Source of the DNA: Paraburkholderia acidipaludis NBRC 101816
GTDB lineage: Bacteria > Pseudomonadota > Gammaproteobacteria > Burkholderiales > Burkholderiaceae
NCBI RefSeq assembly: GCF_000684975.1
Contig: NZ_BAXZ01000021.1
Coordinates: 62,001 to 126,000, forward strand
Direction of reading: 5' to 3'
Length of the DNA stretch: 64,000 nt
Below the pieces are notes generated by a model, which worked only from the letters and a program-made list of their open reading frames with translations, did no database searches and was not told where the DNA came from. A program made the translations under genes and the position numbers. Of this stretch, positions 26,228-35,313 are shown piece by piece (positions within the stretch are counted from its first letter, which is position 1; every line of letters begins with the position of its first letter).

Positions 26228-27265
26228 ATGGCACAGGAACGGCATCCACAGGTGACAGGCAGGCGGCGCATCGGCCGCACGGCACTGGAGGTGAGCGCGC
26301 TGAGCCTCGGCACGGCGCCGCTCGGCGGTCTTTACCGCGATCTGACCGAGGAAGAGGCGCAGGACACCGTCGACGCTGCATGGGACGCCGGCCTGCGCTT
26401 CTTCGATACGGCGCCGCACTACGGGCACACCAAGGCCGAGCATCGGCTCGGCGCGGCGCTGCGGCGCCGTCCGCGCGGCGAGTTCGTGCTCTCGACGAAG
26501 GTGGGCCGCCACTTCGTGCCGCGCACGCATCCTTACGACGGGAGCGAGGGCTGGCAGGATCCGCTGCCCTTCGAAGCCATCTACGACTACACGCGCGACG
26601 GGATACTGCGTTCGTTCGAGGACAGCCAGCAGCGGCTCGGCATCGTCGAGATCGACATCCTGCTCGTGCACGACATCGGCCGGTTCACGCACGGCGACCG
26701 GAATGCGCACTACTGGCGGCAACTGACCGAGGGCGGAGGCTTTCGCGCGCTCGACGAACTGCGCTCGGCCGGCATGGTGAAGGCGCTGGGCTTCGGCGTG
26801 AACGAGCGCGAAGTGATCCTGGAGGCGATGCGCGAATTCGACATCGACTGTGCGCTGCTGGCGGGCCGCTACACGCTGCTCGAACAGGCGCCGCTGGACG
26901 ACCTGCTGCCGGCGTGTCTCGAACGCGGCGTGAGTCTCCTGCTGGGCGGCGCGTTCAATTCGGGCATCCTTGCGCACGGGCTTTCCGGGGACCGCAAGTT
27001 CAACTACGGCGACGCGCCGCCCGAGGTGGTCGAACGCGTGGCGCGGCTCGAGGCCGTGTGCCGCGGCTTCAACGTGCCGCTCGCCGCCGCCGCGTTGCAG
27101 TTTCCGTATGCGCATCCCGCTATCGCGACGGTGCTCAACGGCGCGCGCAACCCGGCAGAAGTGCGCGAAAACGCGGCGTCGTTCGAAGTGCCCATTCCTG
27201 CCGGCTTGTGGACCGCGCTGCGCGATGAAGGCCTCATCGATCCGCGCGCGCCGCTGCCCGCCTGA
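26228..27265 (+). CDS. Aldo/keto reductase, probable L-fucose (D-threo-aldose) 1-dehydrogenase
   Basis: The 345-residue protein has the AKR barrel and catalytic tetrad: aspartate and tyrosine in FFDTAPHYGHTKAEHRLG (around residues 60-77), lysine in LSTKVGRH and histidine in ILLVHDIGRF. Its overall pattern resembles D-threo-aldose 1-dehydrogenase of Pseudomonas, which oxidises L-fucose to L-fucono-1,5-lactone with NAD(P)+. The next gene is the matching lactonase, starting four bases after the stop. A GGGAGG ribosome-binding site precedes the ATG. Confidence 0.87.
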   Translation: MAQERHPQVTGRRRIGRTALEVSALSLGTAPLGGLYRDLTEEEAQDTVDAAWDAGLRFFDTAPHYGHTKAEHRLGAALRRRPRGEFVLSTKVGRHFVPRTHPYDGSEGWQDPLPFEAIYDYTRDGILRSFEDSQQRLGIVEIDILLVHDIGRFTHGDRNAHYWRQLTEGGGFRALDELRSAGMVKALGFGVNEREVILEAMREFDIDCALLAGRYTLLEQAPLDDLLPACLERGVSLLLGGAFNSGILAHGLSGDRKFNYGDAPPEVVERVARLEAVCRGFNVPLAAAALQFPYAHPAIATVLNGARNPAEVRENAASFEVPIPAGLWTALRDEGLIDPRAPLPA

Positions 27266-27269
27266 CGAC

Positions 27270-28115
27270 ATGACAACGACGACCGCACAGATCGACGCCC
27301 ACCAGCACTACTGGGACCCCGCGCGCGGCGATTACGGCTGGCTGACGCCCGATCTGTCCGCGCTCTACCGCAAGTTCGGTCCGGCCGATCTCGCGCCGCT
27401 GCGCGTGCGCTGCGGCGTGACGCGCACGGTTGTCGTGCAGGCCGCGCCGACCGTGGACGAAACGCGCTACCTGCTTGCGCTGGCGCGCGACGACGCATCG
27501 ATTGCGGGCGTGGTGGGCTGGGTGCCGCTCGACGACCCGCAGGCGCCGGCCTTGATCGCCGAGCTTGCGCGCGAGCCGAAATTCCGCGCCGTGCGCCCGA
27601 TGCTGCAAGACCTGCCCGACGACGAGTGGATCGCCACGGCCGATACGTCGCGCGCCGTCGACGCGCTGATCGCCCACGACGTTGCCTTCGACGCGCTGAT
27701 CTTCACGCGTCACGCACCCGCGCTCGAAACCTTCCTCGCGCGCCATCCGGCGCTGCGCGTGGTGATCGACCACGGCGCGAAGCCGCCGATCCGTGACGGC
27801 GCCGCGGGATGGTCCGCCTGGGCCGATGCCGTTGCGCGGCTCGCGCGCTTTCCGCAGGTGCACTGCAAGGTCTCGGGGCTCGCCACCGAAGCGGTGCCGG
27901 GCTGGGACGACGCGACGCTCGAACCTTACGTCGCCCATCTGTTGAGCGCTTTCGGCGCGCAACGTCTCATGTGGGGCAGCGACTGGCCCGTGTTGAACCT
28001 GAACGGCGACTACGCGCGCTGGCACGCATGCGCGCAACGTCTGCTGCGCAGCTTGAGCGAAGCGGAGCGCGCGGCAGTGTTCGGCACGAACGCGGCGGCG
28101 TTCTATCGCCTGTGA
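27270..28115 (+). CDS. Amidohydrolase-family lactonase (COG3618), probable L-fuconolactonase
   Basis: The 281-residue protein is a COG3618 member of the amidohydrolase superfamily. The metal site HxH is IDAHQHYWDP near residue 8. HGAKPP and FPQVHCKVSGLATEA carry further ligands, and MWGSDWPVL provides the conserved aspartate. Burkholderia multivorans has a characterised L-fucono-1,5-lactonase of this group. The ATG at 27270 lies four bases after the aldose dehydrogenase stop. It opens the lactone to L-fuconate in the cytoplasm. Confidence 0.88.
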   Translation: MTTTTAQIDAHQHYWDPARGDYGWLTPDLSALYRKFGPADLAPLRVRCGVTRTVVVQAAPTVDETRYLLALARDDASIAGVVGWVPLDDPQAPALIAELAREPKFRAVRPMLQDLPDDEWIATADTSRAVDALIAHDVAFDALIFTRHAPALETFLARHPALRVVIDHGAKPPIRDGAAGWSAWADAVARLARFPQVHCKVSGLATEAVPGWDDATLEPYVAHLLSAFGAQRLMWGSDWPVLNLNGDYARWHACAQRLLRSLSEAERAAVFGTNAAAFYRL

Positions 28116-28200
28116 GAACCGCGACGCGAAGCAAGATTCTTCATCCCCTGAATGCGGCGAGGCGCGCAGCGCCCGGCCGCGATTCCAACCGGAGCAGCTG

Positions 28201-28944
28201 ATGGCACAACGACTGGCCGGCAAGACGGCCTTGATTACGGCGGCGGGGCAGGGCATAGGCCTTGCCACCGCCGAACTCTTTGCGCGCGAAGGTGCGCGCG
28301 TGATCGCAACCGACATTCGCCCCGAGGCGCTCGCGGGGCTGCCCGTCGAGGCGCGGCGCCTGGACGTGCTCGACCCGAAGGCCATCGCCGCGCTCGTGGG
28401 CGAACTGGGCGCCATCGACGTGCTGTTCAACTGCGCGGGCTTCGTGCATGCGGGCTCCGTCCTCGAAGCGAGCGAAGAGGACTGGGACTTCGCGTTCGAC
28501 CTGAACGTGAAGGCGATGTACCGCATGATCCGCGCGTTCCTGCCCGCGATGCTCGAAGCGGGGCGCGGCTCGATCATCAACATGTCGTCGGCGGCGTCCA
28601 GCGTGAAAGGCGTGCCCAACCGCTGTGCTTACGGCGCGTCGAAGGCGGCTGTGATAGGGTTGACGAAGTCGGTCGCCGCCGACTTCGTGACGCGCGGCAT
28701 TCGCTGCAACGCGATCTGCCCCGGCACCGTGGCCTCGCCTTCGCTCGAAGAGCGCATTGCGATGCAGGCGGGCGCGCAGGGCACGAGCGTCGATGCGGCG
28801 CGCGCGGCCTTCGTCGCGCGCCAGCCGATGGGCCGCGTCGGCAAGCCGGAGGAGATTGCCGCGCTGGCGCTCTATCTCGCCTCGGACGAGTCGTCGTTCA
28901 CGACCGGCCAGGCGCACGTGATCGACGGCGGCTGGGCGAACTGA
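28201..28944 (+). CDS. SDR oxidoreductase, probable 2-keto-3-deoxy-L-fuconate dehydrogenase
   Basis: The 247-residue short-chain dehydrogenase has the cofactor motif ITAAGQGIGLATAELFAREG, aspartate in IATDIRPEA (NAD+ preference), NCAG, and the catalytic serine, tyrosine and lysine in MSSAAS and CAYGASKAAVIGLTK. The segment RRLDVLDPKAIAAL and PICPGTV-like ICPGTVASPSLEERI match KDF dehydrogenases and the DHRS6 group. It would oxidise 2-keto-3-deoxy-L-fuconate to the 2,4-diketo acid, the substrate of the next enzyme. Direct L-fucose dehydrogenase is an alternative, since SDRs do that step in some Burkholderia. Confidence 0.85.
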   Translation: MAQRLAGKTALITAAGQGIGLATAELFAREGARVIATDIRPEALAGLPVEARRLDVLDPKAIAALVGELGAIDVLFNCAGFVHAGSVLEASEEDWDFAFDLNVKAMYRMIRAFLPAMLEAGRGSIINMSSAASSVKGVPNRCAYGASKAAVIGLTKSVAADFVTRGIRCNAICPGTVASPSLEERIAMQAGAQGTSVDAARAAFVARQPMGRVGKPEEIAALALYLASDESSFTTGQAHVIDGGWAN

Positions 28945-28996
28945 GCGCACCGCGCCGCGATCGAACCGCAGCCATGTTCCAGAGGAAAGACAGACG

Positions 28997-29845
28997 ATGA
29001 AACTGCTTCGCTATGGGCCGAAAGGCCATGAAAAACCGGGCCTGCTCGACGCGGAAGGCCGCATCCGTTCGCTTTCGGGCGCGGTGGCCGACATTGCCGG
29101 CGACGTGCTCTCCGACGCGGGTCTGGCGCAACTGCGCTCGATCGACCCGGAAACGCTGCCGATCGTCGAGGGCAATCCGCGCCTCGGGCCCTGTGTGGGC
29201 CATATCGGCAAGATGGTGTGCATCGGCCTGAATTATGCCGATCACGCCGCCGAATCCGGCATGCCCGTGCCGCCCGAGCCCGTGGTGTTCAACAAGTGGA
29301 CGAGCGCCATCGTTGGCCCGAACGACGACATCGACATTCCGCGCGGCTCGAAGAAGACCGACTGGGAAGTGGAACTGGGCGTCGTGATCGGCAAGCACGC
29401 GAAGTACGTGGACGAAGCCCACGCGCTCGATTACGTGGCGGGCTATTGCGTCGTCAACGACGTTTCCGAACGCGAATGGCAGATCGAGCGCGCCGGCCAG
29501 TGGGACAAGGGCAAGGGCTTCGACACCTTCGGCCCGACGGGCCCCTGGCTCGTCACGCGCGACGAGGTGCCCGATCCGCAGAATCTCGACCTGTGGCTCG
29601 AAGTGGACGGCCATCGCTACCAGAACGGCAACACGCGCACGATGATCTTCCCGGTCGCGAAGCTCGTGTCGTATCTGTCGCAATGCATGAGCCTGCAGCC
29701 GGGCGACGTGATCTCCACCGGCACGCCGCCGGGCGTCGGCATGGGCATCAAGCCCTCGCCGGTGTTCCTGAAGCCGGGGCAGACGGTGCGCCTTGGCATC
29801 CAGGGCCTCGGCGAGCAGATGCAGAAGACGCGCGCCGCCGAGTAA
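28997..29845 (+). CDS. FAH-family hydrolase, probable 2,4-diketo-3-deoxy-L-fuconate hydrolase
   Basis: The 282-residue protein has the fumarylacetoacetate hydrolase fold. KMVCIGLNYADHAAESGMPV begins the domain, and DWEVELGVVIGKHAKYV supplies metal-binding glutamates. GYCVVNDVSEREWQIER and DVISTGTPPGVGMG are family signatures. It is often annotated as ureidoglycolate lyase, but as the last gene of this operon it most likely cleaves 2,4-diketo-3-deoxy-L-fuconate to pyruvate and L-lactate, closing the non-phosphorylating route. Confidence 0.88.
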   Translation: MKLLRYGPKGHEKPGLLDAEGRIRSLSGAVADIAGDVLSDAGLAQLRSIDPETLPIVEGNPRLGPCVGHIGKMVCIGLNYADHAAESGMPVPPEPVVFNKWTSAIVGPNDDIDIPRGSKKTDWEVELGVVIGKHAKYVDEAHALDYVAGYCVVNDVSEREWQIERAGQWDKGKGFDTFGPTGPWLVTRDEVPDPQNLDLWLEVDGHRYQNGNTRTMIFPVAKLVSYLSQCMSLQPGDVISTGTPPGVGMGIKPSPVFLKPGQTVRLGIQGLGEQMQKTRAAE

Positions 29846-29884
29846 GCGGCTGCGCAGGCCGTGCCCCCTCGTCCCTCGGCCGGC

Positions 29885-30328
29885 TCAGTCGGTTGACTCC
29901 GGCTCGCTGCGCCCCGGGCGCTCCGGGAGCCGGCTCACCGTTCCCTGCGCGAGCGCCACGAGGCGCTCGTCGCCGTTATCCATCACGAACACGCTGCACT
30001 GGCAGGTTGCCTGCTGCCGCCCCGCATGCACGACCTTCGCGCGGGCCACGAGCGTACCGTTGAGCGCGGGCCGCAGATAGTTGATCTTGTATTCGCCGGT
30101 CACGACGCGCGGGCCGAGCGCCAGCGCCCCCGCGAAAGTCAGCGCGTTGTCGGCGAGGTAGCTGATCACGCCGCCGTGCACGAAGCCATGCTGCTGCCGC
30201 AGTTCGTCCCGAACCGTCAGCCGCAGCGTCAGCTCGTCCTCGCCCACATGCATCAGTTCCGTGCCGAGCAGCACGCTGAACGGCTGCGCGTGAAGCGCTC
30301 CGCGCGCGCGATCCACCAGATCAGTCAT
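29885..30328 (-). CDS. PaaI-family hotdog thioesterase
   Basis: The 147-residue protein has the PaaI-type hotdog signature: QQHGFVHGGVISYLADNA (residues about 45-62), in which the HGG loop binds the CoA thioester and the aspartate is the catalytic candidate. VVTGEYKINYLRPALNG and ATCQCSVFVMDNG continue the sheet. Members hydrolyse acyl- or aryl-CoA to relieve trapped CoA. It converges with the fucose-type operon, 39 bases apart, and shows no functional link to it. The exact thioester is unknown. Confidence 0.87.
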   Translation of the reverse strand: MTDLVDRARGALHAQPFSVLLGTELMHVGEDELTLRLTVRDELRQQHGFVHGGVISYLADNALTFAGALALGPRVVTGEYKINYLRPALNGTLVARAKVVHAGRQQATCQCSVFVMDNGDERLVALAQGTVSRLPERPGRSEPESTD

Positions 30329-30615
30329 CGTCGGATTCCCCGGGTCCAGGCCCGCATGGTTTCTTAACCACTCTAGGAAGTGCCTCGCTGCGGCGCAAGG
30401 TCAATCGGTGCCACGGTGCCCTGAATTGTTGCGGAAAATGCGCGCAATGCCGTCGGAATTGTTTCTGAGTTCATGCGATTTGCATTCTGGGGCAGTTTTT
30501 TCGCGGTTTTGGGCTCAAAACAACGTTTGCGCGGCCGTAAACGCAGATTGGGCGTGAGCGACCACATGCTGCGCGCCAGTTTTTTCCCTCAGCCACCCGA
30601 CCCCAGGTGTTCAAG

Positions 30616-32238
30616 ATGTTCAGCAAGATCAAGGTCGCTTCAGGCCTGTTATGTGTGCTCGTTGCCTTCTGCGTGCTGCAGCTCGTGACGGCAGGACTCG
30701 GTTTCTGGGCGCTCACGCGCACCCACGACGACGTGGACAAGCTCTCCCGCGTGGCCCTGCGCCAGACCAACGCGGCCAACGAAATCACCCAGCAGTTGAT
30801 GGACGCGCGCATCAATCTCTCGCGCGCGGGCACGCGCATGGTGCGCGGCGGCACCGAACCCGCCGACATCGTCGGCCACGCGCGCGAGCAGCTCGCCGCC
30901 GCCGACCGGACCTTCGCCGCGCTCGCGAACGTGCCGCCCGTGGACGAGGAGGACCGCGCGCACATCGATACGCTCACGCAGCGCTACCAGGTGTTTCACA
31001 AGGCGCTGGGCGAGCTGGCCCAGGACCTCGACGGCAACAATATCCAGGCGTTCCTCGACCAGCCCACGCAGTCTTACCAGGACGCCTACATCGCCGAACT
31101 GCACAGCTTCGCGCAATACAGCGCGGCGGCGAGCCGCGATTCGCTCGATTCGATCGATACGCGCATGGCGCTCTTCAAGTCGGTCGGCCTTGCGATCCTC
31201 GTCGGCCTGATCGCGCTCGTGGTGGGCGTGCATGCCGGGCTGCGGCGCGGCGTGGTCGCGCCGCTCGAAGAGGCGGGGCGCCATTTCGAGCGCATTGCGC
31301 GCGGGCGTCTGGACGAGCGCGTGGTTGCGCGCGGCGACAACGAGATCGGCCGGCTCTTCCGCGGCCTCGCGATGATGCAGGCGAGCCTCGCGCGCACGGT
31401 GCACACGGTGCGCGAAGCGGCCGGCTCGATTCACGTGGGCGCGAACGAGATCGCGACCGGCAATGCCGACCTCTCGGCGCGCACGGAGTCGCAGGCCGCC
31501 TCGCTCGAAGAGACGGCTGCGAGCATGGAAGAGCTGACCGGCACGGTGCGCAACACGGCCGACAACGCCCGCGAGGCGAGCGTGCTGGCCGACGCGGCGC
31601 TGGACGCCACGGCGCGCGGCACGTCGGTGGTGACCGAGGTGGTCGAGCGCATGCAGGGCATTGCCGCGAGCTCGGACAAGATCGCCGAGATCATCGGCGT
31701 GATCGACGGCATTGCCTTTCAGACCAATATTCTCGCGCTGAACGCGGCCGTCGAGGCGGCGCGCGCGGGCGAGCAGGGCCGCGGCTTCGCCGTGGTGGCG
31801 GGCGAAGTGCGCGGGCTCGCGCAGCGCAGCGCGCAGTCGGCCAAGGAGATCAAGACGCTCATCAGCGAGTCGGTGGCGCAGATTCGCGGCGGCTCGGAAC
31901 TGGTCGCGCGCGCGGGCGAAGCGATGGAGCAGGTGTCCACGTCGATCTCGCGCGCCACGCAGATGATGACGGGCATCAGCGCCTCGTCGCTCGAACAGAG
32001 CGCCGGCATCGAGCAGGTCAACCAGGCCGTCTCGCAGATGGATCAGATGACGCAGCAGAACGCCGCGCTCGTGGAGGAGGCCGCTGCGGCCGCCGCTTCG
32101 CTGCACGAGCAGACGCAGCAGCTGGCCAATGCGGTGGCGGCCTTCGAGATCTCGCCGGCCGTCCTCTCGGACGGGCGCGTGCTGGCAACGGCCGGCGCGC
32201 TGCGCACCGAGCCCGAAGCGCAGTTGTTGCTGAGCTGA
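30616..32238 (+). CDS. Methyl-accepting chemotaxis protein
   Basis: The roughly 540-residue receptor has two transmembrane segments (residues about 10-32 and 192-212) enclosing a four-helix-bundle periplasmic domain of the kind found in Tar/Tsr. A HAMP linker (RHFERIARGRLDERVVARGD) follows, then a long signalling coiled coil. The hairpin tip IIGVIDGIAFQTNILALNAA and EAARAGEQGRGFAVVAGEVR contact CheA and CheW. It has no obvious C-terminal pentapeptide tether. ATG at 30616 was preferred over a GTG nine bases upstream. It senses an unknown ligand and signals to the flagellar motor. Confidence 0.92.
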   Translation: MFSKIKVASGLLCVLVAFCVLQLVTAGLGFWALTRTHDDVDKLSRVALRQTNAANEITQQLMDARINLSRAGTRMVRGGTEPADIVGHAREQLAAADRTFAALANVPPVDEEDRAHIDTLTQRYQVFHKALGELAQDLDGNNIQAFLDQPTQSYQDAYIAELHSFAQYSAAASRDSLDSIDTRMALFKSVGLAILVGLIALVVGVHAGLRRGVVAPLEEAGRHFERIARGRLDERVVARGDNEIGRLFRGLAMMQASLARTVHTVREAAGSIHVGANEIATGNADLSARTESQAASLEETAASMEELTGTVRNTADNAREASVLADAALDATARGTSVVTEVVERMQGIAASSDKIAEIIGVIDGIAFQTNILALNAAVEAARAGEQGRGFAVVAGEVRGLAQRSAQSAKEIKTLISESVAQIRGGSELVARAGEAMEQVSTSISRATQMMTGISASSLEQSAGIEQVNQAVSQMDQMTQQNAALVEEAAAAAASLHEQTQQLANAVAAFEISPAVLSDGRVLATAGALRTEPEAQLLLS

Positions 32239-32262
32239 TCCGGGCCTGCGTTGCCGCCGCGT

Positions 32263-33357
32263 TTAGCGCGGCAGCGCGAGGTAGGCCGTGAGCAGGTGAT
32301 AGGGCGTTGTCGACGGCATGTCGGCGCGCGCCACGTCACCCGTCGCGTCGCGGCACTCCACCCACCCCTGCGGCGTGAGAAAGCGCGCCGCGAAACGCTC
32401 GATCTGCGCCGGCAGCGTCGCGCCCACGGCGGCGTCGCCGTGCGTCGCGATCGTAGCCATCGCGCGCAGATACTCCGTCTGCGCCCAGATCCGCTGCGCC
32501 GGGTCGATCACCCGCCCGCTCTCGTCGAGCGCCGCCGCCACGGCGCCGCTCGCCGGGTCCACGCCGTGCTGCACGGCGAACGGGAACGCGCGCGCGAGCG
32601 CCTCGTCGAGCCCCGACGCGCCCAGCCGTCCCGCGGCACAGGAGGCCAGCCAGAACCATTCGAACTGATGTCCGGGCTCCAGCCGATTGCCGGCTGAGCC
32701 CAAGGGCAGCTCGGCGATGCAGCCCGTCGGCGCGTGCACGAAGGTGCGCGCCACCGCCTCGACGAGCCGCGTGATCGCCGTATCGAAGGCGGTGTCGCCG
32801 GTCGCCTCGCGCGCGGCGAGCCACGCTTCGGTCAGATGCATCAGCGGATTCTGTATGGGCGTGCCCGTCACGGTCGAGAAAGTGGCGTCGAGCGCCGCGT
32901 TCAGGAGCCCTTCGCCGGCGGCGAAACGGTCGACGATCAGCGCGGACGTGCTCTGTGCCAGTTCCAGCGCCGCTTTTACGCCGAAGCGCGCGCCGTAGAC
33001 CGAGCAGGCGAATACCACGAAGGCGTGCGTGTAGAGGTCCTTGGTGGTGTCGAGCGGCGCGCCCTGCGCATCGACGCTATAGAACCAACCGCCGCGCGCG
33101 CTGTCCTGAAAATAGTGTCGCAGCGATTCGAACAGCGCATGGGCGTGCGCCGCGTCGTCGGCCTGGGAGAACACGAACAGCTGGCGGGCGCAGGCCATCG
33201 CGCGGTAGCGCGTGACCGGCAGCGGCGCGGCGCCACCGGCGTCTACTGCCTCATAAGGCAGGCGCAGCGCGGCGTTGAAGCCCGGGCCGCGCCACAGCGG
33301 CAGGACAATGCGGTCGAAGTGGTCGCGCAGTCCTGCTGCGCCGGTGGGTGCGTTCAT
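32263..33357 (-). CDS. AGE-family sugar epimerase/isomerase
   Basis: The 364-residue protein belongs to the N-acylglucosamine 2-epimerase family, with an (alpha/alpha)6 barrel. TRYRAMACARQLFVFSQAD near residue 48 carries the conserved arginine and WFYSVDAQG follows. DLYTHAFVVFACSVYG provides the catalytic histidine region, NPLMHLTEAWLAA another, and LEPGHQFEWFWL the last. Family members interconvert mannose/fructose, glucose/mannose or cellobiose derivatives. The substrate cannot be read from sequence. It converges with the chemoreceptor gene and is divergent from the MgtC gene. Confidence 0.83.
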   Translation of the reverse strand: MNAPTGAAGLRDHFDRIVLPLWRGPGFNAALRLPYEAVDAGGAAPLPVTRYRAMACARQLFVFSQADDAAHAHALFESLRHYFQDSARGGWFYSVDAQGAPLDTTKDLYTHAFVVFACSVYGARFGVKAALELAQSTSALIVDRFAAGEGLLNAALDATFSTVTGTPIQNPLMHLTEAWLAAREATGDTAFDTAITRLVEAVARTFVHAPTGCIAELPLGSAGNRLEPGHQFEWFWLASCAAGRLGASGLDEALARAFPFAVQHGVDPASGAVAAALDESGRVIDPAQRIWAQTEYLRAMATIATHGDAAVGATLPAQIERFAARFLTPQGWVECRDATGDVARADMPSTTPYHLLTAYLALPR

Positions 33358-33524
33358 GGTCGGGCGTGGCCGGGCGCCGTGGCCCGCAGTAAAAGATCGT
33401 CGGCGATTTTACGCCGAGTGGCGGGGGCGCGGCGAGGGCCGACGTTCGCGCGCCGGCGCGATATATAGACAAACAGGGCGATATCCGCCCCTGACCGTCC
33501 ATACCAATAAGGAGGGTGACAACC

Positions 33525-34211
33525 ATGCTCAGTAATGCGGAACTCATCTCGCGGCTCGTTCTGGCCGCCGCCCTCGGCAGCGTGATCGGCTTCGAGCGCG
33601 AACGGCTCTCGTGGGCCGCGGGGCTGCGCACGCACATGCTGGTCAGCGTGGGCTCGGCGCTCATCATGATCGTTTCGGCATTCGGTTTCGCCGACGCCCT
33701 CAAGTCCGATCACGTCGTGCTCGATCCCTCGCGGATGGCCGCGCAGGTCGTTTCGGGCATCGGCTTTCTCGGCGCCGGCTCGATCCTGCTGCGCGGCGAG
33801 ATCGTGCGCGGCCTCACCACCGCCGCGAGCCTGTGGTCGGTCGCGGCCATCGGCCTTGCCGTGGGCGGCGGCCTCTACACGGGGGCCATTGCGGCGACCG
33901 TCATCATTCTGATCATCCTGGCCGGCATCAAGCCGCTGGAGCGCCGCTTCATCACCTTCCGGCAGCGCCGGCAACTGACACTGCTCGTCGAGCGCGGCAA
34001 GCTCACGTTCCACTCGCTGCACGATGCCCTCGGCACCTCGAGCCCGCGCGTGAAGCAGTTCGTCATGCAGCAGAGCGACGACTCGGCCGAGCTCGACGAG
34101 GTGATGATCACGCTGGCCCGGGTTTCTTCGATGGAGTACGAGGCCATCTGCGCGGCGCTGCGCCGGCTGCCGGGCGTGAAGGAATTTCGCGAGGACGACA
34201 CGCAGGCTTGA
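33525..34211 (+). CDS. MgtC/SapB-family membrane protein
   Basis: The 228-residue protein has four or five membrane segments in the first 140 residues with MgtC signatures: GSVIGFERERLSWAAGLRTH, SGIGFLGAGSILLRGEIVRG and LTTAASLWSVAAIGLAVGGG. A soluble C-terminal ACT-like domain follows (QLTLLVERGKLTFHSLHDAL to the end). MgtC proteins help survival in low magnesium and inside phagocytes, in part by inhibiting the F-type ATP synthase. AAGGAGG at 33509-33515 selects the ATG at 33525. No magnesium leader is visible upstream. Confidence 0.9.
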   Translation: MLSNAELISRLVLAAALGSVIGFERERLSWAAGLRTHMLVSVGSALIMIVSAFGFADALKSDHVVLDPSRMAAQVVSGIGFLGAGSILLRGEIVRGLTTAASLWSVAAIGLAVGGGLYTGAIAATVIILIILAGIKPLERRFITFRQRRQLTLLVERGKLTFHSLHDALGTSSPRVKQFVMQQSDDSAELDEVMITLARVSSMEYEAICAALRRLPGVKEFREDDTQA

Positions 34212-34374
34212 GGCCGAGGCGGTTGCGCGGTTGGGCCGAACTGGACCCGAATCTGGCCTGAGTTCGGCCCGGTCGGCGCGCGCGCCCATGCGACAATGCA
34301 GCCTCGAATCCTTCATACGAAGACGTCGCGCCGTGGCCGGACCAGCCCGCGCGACGCAGGACGCCTCGATCCTC

Positions 34375-35190
34375 ATGGCAGATATCGCTGACAACGCAGA
34401 CACCGCATTCCTCGGCGCCGCACGCGCGGCGCCGCGCGACGAGAACACCCTCGATCTTTTCCACGACGACCCGAACCCTGCGCTGACGCAGGCGCCGGGG
34501 ATCGACGCTCGCCAGAGCGCGTTGAGCGCGGTCGAGCCGCCGGAGGCGGCGAAGGCCGAGGCGGAGCCCGCGTCCGCGTCCGTGCAAGACGGCATGGCGG
34601 ACGCGGCGGTTCAAGCGCCACCGGTTGCCGCGGCGGCACCGCGTCGGGCCGCGCGGGCAAAAAGGGTAGCGGTGCCGCAGAACCGCCCGGAAGGCGAGGG
34701 AGAGGGCGAGGCAAAGGCCGTCGAGGCCGCGGTAGCGCCGGTGGCCGCCAGCGAATCGCCCGGCGACAGCCCTGCGCCTGCCCAGCCCGACGCCGACCGC
34801 GCCCGTGTGATGGCTCTGGCCGACACGGTGGCCGCCCTACACGGCGTGATTGCCGACCAACGCCGCGCGACGGCCGATCTGTCGCGCCGGATGAAAGGGA
34901 TGCTCGCGGGGGTGATCGGCGCGGTGCTGGTGACGGTAGCGGCGGGCATTGCCCAGACCGTCGTGCTCGCGCATCTGGCCTCCGATGCGAGCGCCCAGCA
35001 GCAACGCCTCGCGCAGACGATGCAGGACCAGCAGACGGCGCTGGCGGGCGCGCTGGCGCGTCTTGCGGCGCCGCCTGCCGCGCCCGCGTCGGAACCGGCC
35101 GCCGCGAGCAGCGTGGCTCGCCCGGCAAGCCCCCGCCACACCCAGCATGCCGCCACGCATGCTCGCCGCGCTCATCCGGCCAGTCACTGA
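34375..35190 (+). CDS. Hypothetical single-span membrane protein, alanine/proline-rich
   Basis: The 271-residue protein is of low complexity and no domain is recognised. Residues 1-150 are rich in alanine, proline and glutamate. A short helical stretch (RVMALADTVAALHGVIADQ) precedes one membrane segment, MLAGVIGAVLVTVAAGIAQT, near residue 182. A coiled-coil stretch with many glutamines follows (ASAQQQRLAQTMQDQQTALA), then a basic histidine-rich tail. The topology suggests a cytoplasmic N-terminal region and a periplasmic coil, or the reverse. The ATG at 34375 lacks a strong ribosome-binding site. Function unknown. Confidence 0.65.
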   Translation: MADIADNADTAFLGAARAAPRDENTLDLFHDDPNPALTQAPGIDARQSALSAVEPPEAAKAEAEPASASVQDGMADAAVQAPPVAAAAPRRAARAKRVAVPQNRPEGEGEGEAKAVEAAVAPVAASESPGDSPAPAQPDADRARVMALADTVAALHGVIADQRRATADLSRRMKGMLAGVIGAVLVTVAAGIAQTVVLAHLASDASAQQQRLAQTMQDQQTALAGALARLAAPPAAPASEPAAASSVARPASPRHTQHAATHARRAHPASH

Positions 35191-35230
35191 ATTCCGGTTG
35201 GACTCCCGATAACTGCCGCTGGTGTGTTGC

Positions 35231-35249
35231 ATTGGTGCAACGCACCAAT
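35231..35249. repeat. Perfect inverted repeat ATTGGTGC-AAC-GCACCAAT
   Basis: Eight-base arms with a three-base loop, 40 bases after the stop of the membrane-protein gene. It may be an RNA hairpin or a protein-binding dyad. It is not the NtrC pattern, whose half-sites have the opposite order. Confidence 0.6.
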
Positions 35250-35264
35250 AAGGCATAGCCCTTA

Positions 35265-35289
35265 TGCGACGGGGTGTCGCAGCTTTTTT
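35265..35289 (+). terminator. Probable intrinsic terminator with an alternative overlapping hairpin
   Basis: TGCGAC-GGGGT-GTCGCA is followed by GC and six T residues, a fair intrinsic terminator. The right arm can instead pair downstream as TCGCAGC-TTTTTT-GCTGCGA (35277-35296), placing the T tract in the loop. The two hairpins are mutually exclusive. Confidence 0.55.
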
Positions 35290-35313
35290 GCTGCGATGCA
35301 CTAGCTACGGACT

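Noticed and set aside
33360..33524. Magnesium-sensing leader or riboswitch before the MgtC gene
   Set aside because: The 165-base gap shows only a short GGGCG-ATATC-CGCCC hairpin. No M-box or leader peptide pattern was visible.
35231..35249. NtrC binding site
   Set aside because: NtrC half-sites read GCACC(A)-N-TGGTGC. Here the order is TGGTGC-N3-GCACCA, so the site does not fit.
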